Shown here: piece by piece, positions 1 through 5,621 of the stretch
How the letters are laid out: every line of letters begins with the position of its first letter
Numbering within the stretch: the stretch's first letter is position 1
IMG/VR virus record: IMGVR_UViG_3300045135_002103
Coordinates: 1 to 59,795 of that record
Direction: 5' to 3' (one strand)
Length of the DNA stretch: 59,795 nucleotides
Origin: a virus
Notes under the pieces: model-generated
The model's database searches: none
The model's input: the letters and a program-made list of their open reading frames with translations, nothing else
Told to the model about the DNA's origin: nothing
Made by a program: the position numbers and the translations under genes

Positions 1-1
1 C

Positions 2-316
2 GGTAGGAAATACTTCTGGTCATTTAGAAAACCTCCCGGTAAAAAACGTCGAGTAAAAAAAGAATCTGATTGGAAAAAGTATTATGGGTCTTGTCCGGAA
101 CTTAAAGAAGACATTGAACAATTTGGCAGACAAAATTTTAGTAGAACTATCCTGTCACTACATAAAACACCTGGCAAAACAAACTACGAAGAGACAAGAC
201 AACTCTTCACCAACAACGTCCTCACCGAATCACTTGACAAGGGAGTCCCCAGATACTACAATAGTAACATCCTCAGCAGATACTTCCGAAAAGATTATTA
301 TGAAGATGGAGACTGA
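2..316 (+). CDS. T4-like putative endonuclease-type protein, C-terminal part
   Basis: The reading frame is open from the first bases of the window and stops at TGA 314-316, so the start lies outside. About 104 residues are visible, basic and aromatic, with the segment KKYYGSCPELKEDIEQFGRQ followed by an NF.R.IL block, a TNYEE stretch and a YNSNILSRYFR end. This pattern recalls proteins of T4-like phages labelled putative endonuclease, but no catalytic motif is visible in this part. The stop overlaps the next start by 17 bases. The function is not secure. Confidence 0.5.
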   Translation, partial: GRKYFWSFRKPPGKKRRVKKESDWKKYYGSCPELKEDIEQFGRQNFSRTILSLHKTPGKTNYEETRQLFTNNVLTESLDKGVPRYYNSNILSRYFRKDYYEDGD

Positions 317-506
317 AGATATCATTGCCCATATTCGTAACTGGTCAATTGATACTATTCAAACAAAGAAGAATAGTGTTGAAGATCAGATTGCTATCAT
401 GGAAGAATTCTATGAATGGCTCAGTCCAGACGATGATGATTTAGAAATTGTTTCTTTGGAAGAAATAACTGAAGAAGAATACGAAGACTTTATTGAACGG
501 GGTTGA
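300..506 (+). CDS. Small acidic hypothetical protein (68 aa)
   Basis: The ATG at 300 lies inside the end of the preceding gene. The product is strongly acidic towards the C-terminus (SPDDDDLEIVSLEEITEEEY) with no membrane segment or cysteines. An in-frame ATG at 84 would add 72 residues, but those are an out-of-frame reading of the preceding gene, so the short form is preferred. No family is recognised. Confidence 0.6.
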   Translation: MKMETEDIIAHIRNWSIDTIQTKKNSVEDQIAIMEEFYEWLSPDDDDLEIVSLEEITEEEYEDFIERG

Positions 507-516
507 CACCCCCTTT

Positions 517-589
517 GGGTCAGTAGCATAATGGATAATGCCCCCGCCTTCTAAGCGGTAGATTGTAGGTTCGAGTCCTACCTGACCTG
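517..589 (+). tRNA. tRNA-Arg (anticodon TCT)
   Basis: A complete cloverleaf can be folded: acceptor GGGTCAG with CTGACCT (one G-T pair at the end), D arm, anticodon stem CCCGC/GCGGT with loop CTTCTAA, and T arm TAGGTTCGAGTCCTA. The anticodon UCU reads AGA, a codon favoured by AT-rich phage. CCA is not encoded. Confidence 0.95.
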
Positions 590-606
590 TTACCTAAATA
601 TGTGGT

Positions 607-1107
607 ATGAAAATAGGATTTAACTGTAGTTCATTTGATTTATTTCATGCTGGGCATGTCACTATGCTTAAAATGGAAAAGGAAAAATGTGACTATTTAA
701 AAGTTGCTCTTCAGGTTGACCCAACTATTGATAGACCTGGAGTTAAAAATAAACCAACTCAAACTGTTTATGAAAGATTTGTTCAACTTCAAGGTTGTAA
801 GTATGTTGATGAAATTTTAGTATATGAGACTGAAGCAGATCTGCTAAATCTTATTAAGACTCAGACTATTCACATTAGGTTTTTGAGTGAAGAATATAAA
901 GATAAAGATTTCACTGGTAAGCAGTATTGCATTGATAATGGAATTGAATTATTCTTTCACTTGAGAAGGCATCAATACTCTTCAACTGAACTTCGCAATA
1001 GGGTTCATGATCTTGAAGAGATGAAAAGAAATGAGAAAGAACAGTCAAACGATGAGCAGTATTCTCCAAAACTTTTAGAAAAGTACAAACTTGACAATAA
1101 ACAATAA
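607..1107 (+). CDS. Cytidylyltransferase-like protein (TagD/glycerol-3-phosphate cytidylyltransferase type)
   Basis: A nucleotidyltransferase of the alpha/beta phosphodiesterase (HIGH) superfamily. The N-terminus has the Rossmann strand MKIGFNCSSFDLFHAGH with the nucleotide-binding HAGH at residues 15-18, and the second signature appears as YSSTELRNRV near residue 125. The core is the usual 125-130 residues; the last 35 are a charged tail. Relatives join CTP to glycerol phosphate or another phosphorylated alcohol to make an activated head group. The fairly poor conservation leaves the substrate open. Its 3' end carries a sigma70-like promoter for the downstream tRNA genes. Confidence 0.8.
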   Translation: MKIGFNCSSFDLFHAGHVTMLKMEKEKCDYLKVALQVDPTIDRPGVKNKPTQTVYERFVQLQGCKYVDEILVYETEADLLNLIKTQTIHIRFLSEEYKDKDFTGKQYCIDNGIELFFHLRRHQYSSTELRNRVHDLEEMKRNEKEQSNDEQYSPKLLEKYKLDNKQ

Positions 1108-1119
1108 ATCTATTATATT
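1091..1119 (+). promoter_or_regulatory. Sigma70-like promoter before tRNA-Gly
   Basis: TTGACA (1091-1096), 17-base spacer, TATATT (1114-1119). It overlaps the end of the cytidylyltransferase gene. Transcription would start near 1126 and run into a GAGAGAGACCACC leader and then tRNA-Gly and tRNA-Val. Confidence 0.6.
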
Positions 1120-1177
1120 ATGATTTGGGCGTCGAGAGAGACCACCACCACCTCCTCTCTTGTGTAAGTCCCGCACT

Positions 1178-1249
1178 GCGGAGTTAGTTCAGCGGTAGAA
1201 CGCTATCCTTCCAAGTTAGATGTCGTCGGTTCGATTCCGATACTCCGCT
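1178..1249 (+). tRNA. tRNA-Gly (anticodon TCC)
   Basis: Acceptor GCGGAGT pairs with ACTCCGC, discriminator T. The anticodon loop is CTTCCAA and the T arm is TCGGTTCGATTCCGA. It reads GGA and GGG. CCA is not encoded. Confidence 0.95.
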
Positions 1250-1275
1250 TGTCCTTCGGGACACACAATAATTCA

Positions 1276-1347
1276 GGGTGAATGGCGCAGCGGTAGCGCA
1301 GTAGATTTACATTCTATTGGTCGGGGGTTCGAATCCCTCTTCACCCA
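1276..1347 (+). tRNA. tRNA-Val (anticodon TAC)
   Basis: Acceptor GGGTGAA pairs with TTCACCC, discriminator A. Anticodon stem GTAGA/TCTAT closes loop TTTACAT. The T arm is GGGGGTTCGAATCCCTC. It lies 26 bases after tRNA-Gly, so the two are probably one transcript. Confidence 0.95.
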
Positions 1348-1370
1348 TTCCTTAAGGAGACCTATGACCC

Positions 1371-1619
1371 ATGATTATCGTCAGATGCAAAGACTGCAAC
1401 ACAGAGTTAAAAAGCAATAATAAAACACAAGTATGTGGTTGTCCAAACATGATGACAGTTACTGGAGACAAAGTAACAGCACTTGATTTAAATAGAGTTG
1501 TAATGATAAACTCTATGAAGAAAGAACAAAAAGAAAACGTTCTATCTAATAGTGACCTTGCATATCAAGAAGCAAGGAGACGGCGTAAAGTTCGTAAGTT
1601 GGACTTTGATGTCCGATAA
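1371..1619 (+). CDS. Small zinc-ribbon-like protein (82 aa)
   Basis: The N-terminus has a CxxC (CKDC, residues 6-9) and a second CGC pair at residues 22-24, as in a one-knuckle zinc ribbon; the rest is basic with an EARRRRKVRK stretch. The AAGGAG sequence lies rather far from this ATG. An ATG at 1364 is closer to it but opens only an 18-codon out-of-frame reading. The gene sits between tRNA-Val and tRNA-Ser. Its function is unknown; nucleic-acid binding is a guess from the fold. Confidence 0.65.
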   Translation: MIIVRCKDCNTELKSNNKTQVCGCPNMMTVTGDKVTALDLNRVVMINSMKKEQKENVLSNSDLAYQEARRRRKVRKLDFDVR

Positions 1620-1624
1620 CACCT

Positions 1625-1711
1625 GGAGAGGTGGCAGAGCGGTTTAATGCATCAGTCTTGAAAACTGACGTGTCTTCACGGGCACCGTGGGTTCAAATCC
1701 CACCCTCTCCG
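1625..1711 (+). tRNA. tRNA-Ser (anticodon TGA)
   Basis: A class II tRNA of 87 bases with a long variable arm (GTGTCTTCACGGGCAC). Acceptor GGAGAGG pairs with CCTCTCC, discriminator G. The anticodon loop CTTGAAA reads UCA and UCG. Confidence 0.95.
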
Positions 1712-1771
1712 TTTTATAAAGAAATACTTAAGAAGTATTGTGTCATCTATATACAAATATATGTAAAACTA

Positions 1772-1990
1772 ATGGTATTGTTTTATCTTATTATCCTGAC
1801 ATTTATTGCTTTAGTAGCATATGTCGGTTATGATGTAACCATGCGGTTAATAGCATATATTGATATTGTCATTAGACATAAAATAGTGCTACTTAAGTTG
1901 TGGTTTATGAGAATAAAATTAGAAGCACGTCTTGAGAAAGAATCTGCATACTACAAAAAACTCATAGAGGAAACCAAAAATGACCGATGA
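1772..1990 (+). CDS. Small single-pass membrane protein (72 aa)
   Basis: The product begins with a hydrophobic segment MVLFYLIILTFIALVAYVGY (residues 1-20), followed by an amphipathic basic helix rich in Lys, Arg and Glu. The frame is open further upstream to 1631, but that reading is inside tRNA-Ser, so ATG 1772 is chosen. It overlaps the next gene by 11 bases. No family is recognised. Confidence 0.6.
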   Translation: MVLFYLIILTFIALVAYVGYDVTMRLIAYIDIVIRHKIVLLKLWFMRIKLEARLEKESAYYKKLIEETKNDR

Positions 1991-2267
1991 CAGAGAACTG
2001 TCTGATCTAAAACTAGATAGAAAAGAATGTGAAAAATGTGGTGCAATTTGGATCAACGGACAGCATATTTGGGGAGGAACTGGTAACACAAGTGAGAATA
2101 GTGAACTAGATCTTGCGGGTTTGGTTTGTAATAAACTTGGAAACCATCAATGCATAAACCCCAAAAAAGGACAAGATGGTGGACAGACTTGGGAATATAG
2201 ATCGGGATATATTGAAGGCAAGATTGATGAGCGTAAAAAAATATTAAAAGAAATGAACGACCTCTGA
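1980..2267 (+). CDS. Cysteine-containing hypothetical protein (95 aa)
   Basis: CEKCG at residues 17-21 and two later cysteines (LVCNKLGNHQC) could form a zinc site. It is followed by a Gly/Gln-rich turn and a helical charged C-terminus. It is translationally coupled to the preceding membrane protein. I do not recognise a named family. Confidence 0.6.
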   Translation: MTDDRELSDLKLDRKECEKCGAIWINGQHIWGGTGNTSENSELDLAGLVCNKLGNHQCINPKKGQDGGQTWEYRSGYIEGKIDERKKILKEMNDL

Positions 2268-2282
2268 TAGGGACAAGAACCT

Positions 2283-2399
2283 ATGGACAAAGACGAAAAG
2301 AGGGAGTTTTATAAACAACTCCGAGAACGAATAAAGCAACTTAGAATGCAACATTTGTTTGAAGAACCCTGTCCATTATATGAAGAAGATGAAGAATGA
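2283..2399 (+). CDS. Very small charged protein (38 aa)
   Basis: ATG 2283 to TGA 2397-2399. The sequence is a charged helix (DEKREFYKQLRERIKQLRMQ) with an acidic end. The stop overlaps the next ATG in an ATGA junction, the same arrangement as its neighbours, which supports real translation. The function is unknown. Confidence 0.5.
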   Translation: MDKDEKREFYKQLRERIKQLRMQHLFEEPCPLYEEDEE

Positions 2400-2605
2400 A
2401 ATCTTTAATTCTTATTGCTTGTTTATCACCAATTGCAATCATATGGATTGTAATGAAGTTAAGTGTATTGCTGTTCTCAGCAAACGATGAACGAAAGTAT
2501 GTCAGAGCAGAATCCAAAAAACCACACGGACCTTATGTGGCAGACGCATATGCAGATGTTGACGAAGAGGAAGAGGAGTATGGAGATCGCACAGATTATC
2601 GATGA
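2396..2605 (+). CDS. Small membrane protein with acidic tail (69 aa)
   Basis: Residues 3-27 are hydrophobic (LILIACLSPIAIIWIVMK...), giving one membrane helix, followed by a hydrophilic tail with a run of acidic residues (DVDEEEEEYGD). It overlaps the genes on both sides. No family is recognised. Confidence 0.6.
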   Translation: MKSLILIACLSPIAIIWIVMKLSVLLFSANDERKYVRAESKKPHGPYVADAYADVDEEEEEYGDRTDYR

Positions 2606-2726
2606 ATCATTATTCAGATATTATTCTGACTTGGAAAAACCTGTTCCTCAATGGAGAAAAAACAAAGATCCAGATTGGTGGATTGAATATCTAGAAGATC
2701 TTGGAATTGATAGGAGAAACCCATGA
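2580..2726 (+). CDS. Small hypothetical protein (48 aa)
   Basis: ATG 2580 lies inside the end of the preceding gene, with GAAGAGGAAGAGGAG as ribosome-binding sequence just upstream. The product has a Trp-rich middle (PQWRKNKDPDWWIEYLEDLG). A longer reading from 2463 exists but is entirely out of frame within the preceding gene, so it is not used. Confidence 0.5.
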   Translation: MEIAQIIDESLFRYYSDLEKPVPQWRKNKDPDWWIEYLEDLGIDRRNP

Positions 2727-2806
2727 CTTTATTGTTTTTATTTGCTTTTATTTCGTTGCTTATTGCTGGAATGCAACTAACATGGCCAGGTCGATATAGA
2801 GGATAA
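2723..2806 (+). CDS. 27-aa membrane peptide
   Basis: The ATGA overlaps the previous stop and the TAATG overlaps the next start. Residues 2-20 are hydrophobic (TLLFLFAFISLLIAGMQLT) and the peptide ends PGRYRG. The size and shape resemble small photosystem or cytochrome b6f subunits, but I cannot match it to one. Confidence 0.45.
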   Translation: MTLLFLFAFISLLIAGMQLTWPGRYRG

Positions 2807-2964
2807 TGCATCATATTCAACTGTTCGTTAGGTCTGTAATGCAAACCCCTTGGTGCCTTGGACTCATGGGTTTTTTTCTTGTGTTTGTTCCTATCATTGG
2901 TATGCATTTAATTCATAAGTATGGATGGGAACACTGGGAACCATTTGACAAGAAACACAAGTAG
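2806..2964 (+). CDS. Small membrane protein (52 aa)
   Basis: It starts at the shared base of TAATG with the preceding peptide. A hydrophobic helix (CLGLMGFFLVFVPIIGMHLI) is followed by an aromatic and charged tail (HKYGWEHWEPFDKKHK). A consensus promoter for downstream DNA lies inside its last codons. Confidence 0.5.
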   Translation: MHHIQLFVRSVMQTPWCLGLMGFFLVFVPIIGMHLIHKYGWEHWEPFDKKHK

Positions 2965-2973
2965 TGTTATATT
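2945..2973 (+). promoter_or_regulatory. Sigma70-like promoter
   Basis: TTGACA (2945-2950), 17-base spacer, TATATT (2968-2973). Both hexamers are identical to the 1091-1119 promoter. It reads into the structured intergenic segment at about 2980. Confidence 0.6.
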
Positions 2974-2978
2974 ATATG

Positions 2979-3056
2979 GGTGGTTGAGAGACCACTGCGG
3001 TAGTTCCCTTCGGTAGGTTCAGAACTAGCGGCGATAGGAACCTATCACCATTTTAA
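2979..3056 (+). ncRNA. Candidate structured small RNA or leader
   Basis: No reading frame is visible between 2965 and 3097. The RNA expected from the promoter at 2945 can fold GTGGT-tgagag-ACCAC (2980-2995), TAGTTC with GAACTA (3001-3027) and GATAGG next to CCTATC (3033-3046). The first hairpin resembles the start of the transcript predicted at 1126. The family is unknown; this is inferred from promoter plus folding only. Confidence 0.3.
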
Positions 3057-3087
3057 AGGTTCAAACCTCATAAATAGGTTTGAACCT
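3057..3087 (+). repeat. Perfect 12-bp inverted repeat around a late-promoter-like loop
   Basis: AGGTTCAAACCT (3057-3068) and AGGTTTGAACCT (3076-3087) are perfect inverted copies; the loop CATAAAT together with the next base reads CATAAATA, close to the T4 late element TATAAATA. It lies 11 bases before the HNH gene. It could act as terminator, late promoter or RNA processing site. Confidence 0.6.
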
Positions 3088-3097
3088 ATTTGATATT

Positions 3098-3418
3098 ATG
3101 CCAGCAAAAAACCCAAAAGAATACGCATCCAAGCACTACCAAGAAAATAAATCTAAGTATGCTGCTGCTGGTAAGGCAGCACGACAGCGTGTTAAGGAAT
3201 GGTATAATGGAATTATGGAAGACCACTCTTGTGAAAAGTGTGGTGAATCCGATACTGTGGTGCTAGAATGGCATCATATCGACCCCTCAAAAAAAGACAT
3301 GTCAATTGCTGATATGCTCTCTCGCAGGGGTCGCAAAACTATCTTGGAAGAGATAGATAAATGTATGTGTTTGTGTGCTAATTGCCATAGACGTTTACAC
3401 CACGAACTCCGGATTTAG
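3098..3418 (+). CDS. HNH endonuclease-like protein
   Basis: A 106-residue protein with a basic N-terminal helix (KAARQRVKEWYNG) and an HNH/treble-clef core: CEKC at 45-48, EWHHIDP at 57-63 and CANCHRRLH at 93-101. Such proteins cut or nick DNA and are common free-standing homing-type genes in T4-like phages. ATG 3098 is preferred over an in-frame start at 3080 that lies in the hairpin. The last ten bases of the gene are also the first bases of tRNA-Pro, which is unusual. Whether it is active is unknown. Confidence 0.8.
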   Translation: MPAKNPKEYASKHYQENKSKYAAAGKAARQRVKEWYNGIMEDHSCEKCGESDTVVLEWHHIDPSKKDMSIADMLSRRGRKTILEEIDKCMCLCANCHRRLHHELRI

Positions 3419-3482
3419 CGCAGTTTGGTAGCGCACTTCACTTGGGCTGAAGGGGTCGGGGGTTCAAATCCCTCAATCCGGA
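3409..3482 (+). tRNA. tRNA-Pro (anticodon TGG)
   Basis: Acceptor CCGGATT pairs with AATCCGG, discriminator A. Anticodon stem CTTCA/TGAAG closes loop CTTGGGC, and the T arm is CGGGGGTTCAAATCCCTC. Its 5' end overlaps the HNH stop codon. Confidence 0.95.
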
Positions 3483-3502
3483 CTTACTAAATATCCGTAA
3501 CG

Positions 3503-3670
3503 ATGAAGATTTATTCTGTGGAACACTGGCAAGAGAACTGGGAAGAACTGATGGAAAGAGTTGAGAAGGGAGAACATATTGGGGTGACAAACGGAGAAAA
3601 TACTGCTATAATGATGCCTGCGGATGATGAACTCATACGCATGTATACAGACCACGAAGAAGGTTCTTAA
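3503..3670 (+). CDS. Phd/YefM-type antitoxin-like protein (55 aa)
   Basis: The sequence matches the prevent-host-death antitoxin pattern: a short N-terminal strand, W..NWEELMERVEKGEHIGV, then the turn NGENTAIMMPADDE. Members bind DNA as dimers with this domain and use a C-terminal tail to block a toxin. Here only about ten residues follow the domain, and no toxin-like gene is adjacent. An ACTAAATA late-type element lies at 3486-3493. The stop codon abuts tRNA-Ile without a gap. It may act as a repressor or counter a host toxin. Confidence 0.65.
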   Translation: MKIYSVEHWQENWEELMERVEKGEHIGVTNGENTAIMMPADDELIRMYTDHEEGS

Positions 3671-3745
3671 GGGACTGTCGCCTAATGGTTAAGGCCCACT
3701 GCTTATAACGGTGTGATCTGGGTTCAATCCCCAGCAGTCCTACCA
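3671..3745 (+). tRNA. tRNA-Ile (anticodon TAT) with encoded CCA
   Basis: Acceptor GGGACTG pairs with CAGTCCT (terminal G-T), discriminator A3742 and CCA 3743-3745. Anticodon stem CACTG/CGGTG closes loop CTTATAA, so the anticodon reads TAT. The T arm is CTGGGTTCAATCCCCAG. Bacteria usually read AUA with a CAU tRNA modified to lysidine, so a UAU anticodon is uncommon. It directly abuts tRNA-Met. Confidence 0.85.
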
Positions 3746-3818
3746 GCAGGTTTAGCAATCTGGCGAATGCAGCAAACTCATAATTTGCCTAAGGTGAGTT
3801 CGATCCTCACAACCTGCA
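3746..3818 (+). tRNA. tRNA-Met (anticodon CAT)
   Basis: Acceptor GCAGGTT pairs with AACCTGC, discriminator A. Anticodon stem GCAAA/TTTGC closes loop CTCATAA, and the T arm is GTGAGTTCGATCCTCAC. A lysidine-modified tRNA-Ile cannot be excluded from the sequence. Confidence 0.9.
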
Positions 3819-3819
3819 C

Positions 3820-3848
3820 TTGACGGTTCTCCGTCAAACCCTTATAAT
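3820..3848 (+). promoter_or_regulatory. Consensus sigma70-like promoter with hairpin
   Basis: TTGACG (3820-3825), 17-base spacer, TATAAT (3843-3848), right after the tRNA run. The -35 region sits in a hairpin TTGACGG-ttct-CCGTCAA, which may also end the tRNA transcript. Confidence 0.7.
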
Positions 3849-3870
3849 ACTAAGGTCAACAAACAAGACA

Positions 3871-4086
3871 ATGACACTTACAGAAAAATTCAAGAAAGAC
3901 ATTCAAACCCTTCGTGGTGCAGCAAATGGTGAACTGTTCCTTGATGTAAAGAACCCGAAACTTTTCAAAAAGGTTCGACGCTATTATGAAAATGCTGGTG
4001 TTGTATTCTCTGGTGATCCTCTTGATGATTATGAAATCTTGATGGAGTATCTGTATAATGATCTTGAAACTGTTGAGGTTAGTTGA
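3871..4086 (+). CDS. Hypothetical protein (71 aa)
   Basis: ATG 3871 is 22 bases after the promoter -10 element, giving a short leader. The product is soluble, with helix-forming LTEKFKKDIQTLR and a C-terminal acidic segment. The stop TGA shares its last base with the next ATG. No family is recognised. Confidence 0.65.
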   Translation: MTLTEKFKKDIQTLRGAANGELFLDVKNPKLFKKVRRYYENAGVVFSGDPLDDYEILMEYLYNDLETVEVS

Positions 4087-4325
4087 TGAAAGTTCTTCTT
4101 GAACGTTTCCCCTATCGTTATGTTGAGTCTGGCACACTAGAAAATGGTATGCCAGACTATCGCATTCAGAAAGCAAATAGTTGGACTAAACGATACAGTG
4201 ACATGTATTTGCTTGACAACAAAATGCAACTTATGACTGCGATTGATGACTTTGAGTACACTAAATGGTTAGATCCTGAAGGTGTACCTTGTTACATCAA
4301 AGACTCGGTATCGTCTCAAAACTAG
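4086..4325 (+). CDS. Hypothetical protein (79 aa)
   Basis: It starts at the TGATG junction with the preceding gene. It is soluble, with aromatic residues spread through the sequence (FPYRYVESG, WLDPEGVPCYI). It is probably co-transcribed from 3820. No recognisable domain. Confidence 0.6.
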   Translation: MKVLLERFPYRYVESGTLENGMPDYRIQKANSWTKRYSDMYLLDNKMQLMTAIDDFEYTKWLDPEGVPCYIKDSVSSQN

Positions 4326-4358
4326 CCCTGGTCGGGATACCCCCTTATTTTAGATAGT

Positions 4359-4571
4359 ATGATTGAATTTGATGACATTGAACTCCTACAACTTAAGTTT
4401 TGTATGAGTGAAACTAAAAAAATGATGGCTCACCCCAGTGAGCATGAACGTCATGCATCTATTAGTAAAAAAGTAGATGATGAGATGGAACGACGTAAAC
4501 AAGCAACTGGAGCATATACACGCGAAGGTTTGTTGCGTCAACTTGAGGAAGACATCAAACGTCTTTCATAG
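4359..4571 (+). CDS. Hypothetical helical protein (70 aa)
   Basis: Acidic and helical throughout (IEFDDIELLQLKF at the start, REGLLRQLEEDIKRLS at the end), with no cysteine pair or membrane segment. It lies 33 bases after the previous gene. The function is unknown. Confidence 0.6.
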   Translation: MIEFDDIELLQLKFCMSETKKMMAHPSEHERHASISKKVDDEMERRKQATGAYTREGLLRQLEEDIKRLS

Positions 4572-4622
4572 TCACGGAAGGACTAAAACAGTACTGGTGG
4601 AGTCATAAAGACCCTCTTAAAA

Positions 4623-4629
4623 CTAAATA
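4623..4629 (+). promoter_or_regulatory. Late-type promoter element CTAAATA
   Basis: CTAAATA ends 23 bases before the ATG of the 66-aa gene. The same element at nearly the same distance precedes several other genes in this window. Confidence 0.5.
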
Positions 4630-4652
4630 AAAAAAGAGTTCAATTTTTAAAT

Positions 4653-4853
4653 ATGGCAACCAAAGGAACCGCAGCAAAATCAACAACTGGCGCTGCAATG
4701 TCAAAATATGATGTTGAAGTGGAAGGAAGACTTCAAAAACTCGAAGCAATTGCTCATGAAAAATGTGATGCTGGTGGTGGTGTAAGTCCAGAACTTGAAG
4801 CAAAAATTGAAGAGTTATACCAATGGTATCTTTCAGTAAAGGCAAGAGTTTGA
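4653..4853 (+). CDS. Hypothetical virion-type small protein (66 aa)
   Basis: A low-complexity Ala/Thr/Ser N-terminus (MATKGTAAKSTTGAAMSKY) is followed by a coiled-coil-like helix (VEVEGRLQKLEAIAHEKC). It sits behind a late-type element, suggesting late expression. No family name can be given. Confidence 0.6.
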   Translation: MATKGTAAKSTTGAAMSKYDVEVEGRLQKLEAIAHEKCDAGGGVSPELEAKIEELYQWYLSVKARV

Positions 4854-4957
4854 AAAAAGTTTCTTGCTTCTTTCAAGAGCAAGTGGTGCGGATGGAGGAA
4901 ACTCCCGCCCTGTTTCTTACTTCAGGTTAAAGAGTAAGTACTTAGATTATACTTTCT

Positions 4958-5503
4958 ATGTTCCAAGTTCCTTTTTATCGAACAAATATTTCTAGATGGA
5001 GTGATCACAAAAAAGAAGTGATGTCTAAACTCTATAAAAATCTTGATGGATACATTGAGAAGCATGAGTGTATGACCACTTTTTTTAGTGAAACGAAAGA
5101 TTTAGATCTTCATCTTGAATTATTCAAACCGTTTTTAGATTTTATTAAATCAGATCTTGATGAGTTGAGGAAAATTGAGAGTATGTCTGGGGGATGTCCT
5201 ATGCCAGATATTACTGATATATGGTATCAATCATATACAAAACATCAGTATCATCAACTTCATAATCATGGATCTATTGGATGGTCCGCTATTTTCTATG
5301 CTACTTTTGATAAAAAAGAACATAAAGCAACTAGATTCTACTGTCCTTTTCCTGATGTATCAGGACGAACGATTAGTCATGAACCAGATGTGGATGAAGG
5401 TACATTGATTGTCTTTCCCTCATATTTGCAACATGAGGTAAGATATTCATTGAGTGATAAAAAACGTGTTATCATTTCTTTTAATATGTCCCCATGGAAG
5501 TAG
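4958..5503 (+). CDS. 2OG-Fe(II) oxygenase family protein
   Basis: A 181-residue protein with the double-stranded beta-helix iron site of 2-oxoglutarate oxygenases: HNH at 102-104, a distal His in FPSYLQHEVRYS (H159) and the basic residue R170 in KKRVIISFNM, which would bind 2-oxoglutarate. These are the usual motifs of the small phage oxygenase family abundant in T4-like cyanophages. The enzyme would hydroxylate a protein, sugar or nucleic acid at the cost of 2-oxoglutarate, a nitrogen-status metabolite in cyanobacteria. It is followed by a strong terminator. The substrate is unknown. Confidence 0.8.
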   Translation: MFQVPFYRTNISRWSDHKKEVMSKLYKNLDGYIEKHECMTTFFSETKDLDLHLELFKPFLDFIKSDLDELRKIESMSGGCPMPDITDIWYQSYTKHQYHQLHNHGSIGWSAIFYATFDKKEHKATRFYCPFPDVSGRTISHEPDVDEGTLIVFPSYLQHEVRYSLSDKKRVIISFNMSPWK

Positions 5504-5563
5504 TTTGTTTTCCTGTTTTCCAACTAAACTAAAACAGGTGGCGTGCATGAAAAGACCTTATAG

Positions 5564-5591
5564 AGACCCTTGACACCAAGGGTCTTTTTTT
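5564..5591 (+). terminator. Rho-independent terminator
   Basis: Stem AGACCCTTG (5564-5572) and CAAGGGTCT (5577-5585) with loop ACAC, followed by a run of T. It ends the upstream transcript just before the sugar island. The -35 hexamer of the next promoter lies inside it. Confidence 0.85.
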
Positions 5592-5598
5592 GTATGAT
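5570..5598 (+). promoter_or_regulatory. Consensus sigma70-like promoter of the sugar island
   Basis: TTGACA (5570-5575), 17-base spacer, TATGAT (5593-5598). The -35 is formed from the terminator loop and the T-run is the spacer, so stop and restart signals share bases. The first gene starts 24 bases downstream. Confidence 0.75.
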
Positions 5599-5621
5599 AT
5601 ATAAGAAGAAAAAAATAAACT

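Noticed and set aside
84-299. N-terminal extension of the 68-aa acidic protein
   Set aside because: It is an out-of-frame reading of the preceding endonuclease-like gene and of low-complexity composition; the ATG at 300 fits a normal short overlap.
503-530. TTGACA at 503 as a promoter
   Set aside because: The -10 would lie inside tRNA-Arg and matches poorly at 17 bases. The GGGG-TTGACA-CCCC hairpin may be a weak terminator instead.
594-600. CTAAATA before the cytidylyltransferase as late promoter
   Set aside because: It is only 6 bases from the ATG, unlike the 21-27 bases of the others, leaving almost no leader.
517-3818. Attachment site or prophage junction at tRNA genes
   Set aside because: No integrase or flanking direct repeat of a tRNA end is visible; T4-like cyanophages are lytic.
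4854-4957. Promoter before the 2OG oxygenase (TATACT near 4943)
   Set aside because: No acceptable -35 is found 16-18 bases upstream. CTTGCT/AGCAAG gives a small hairpin but no T-run, so neither promoter nor terminator is called.
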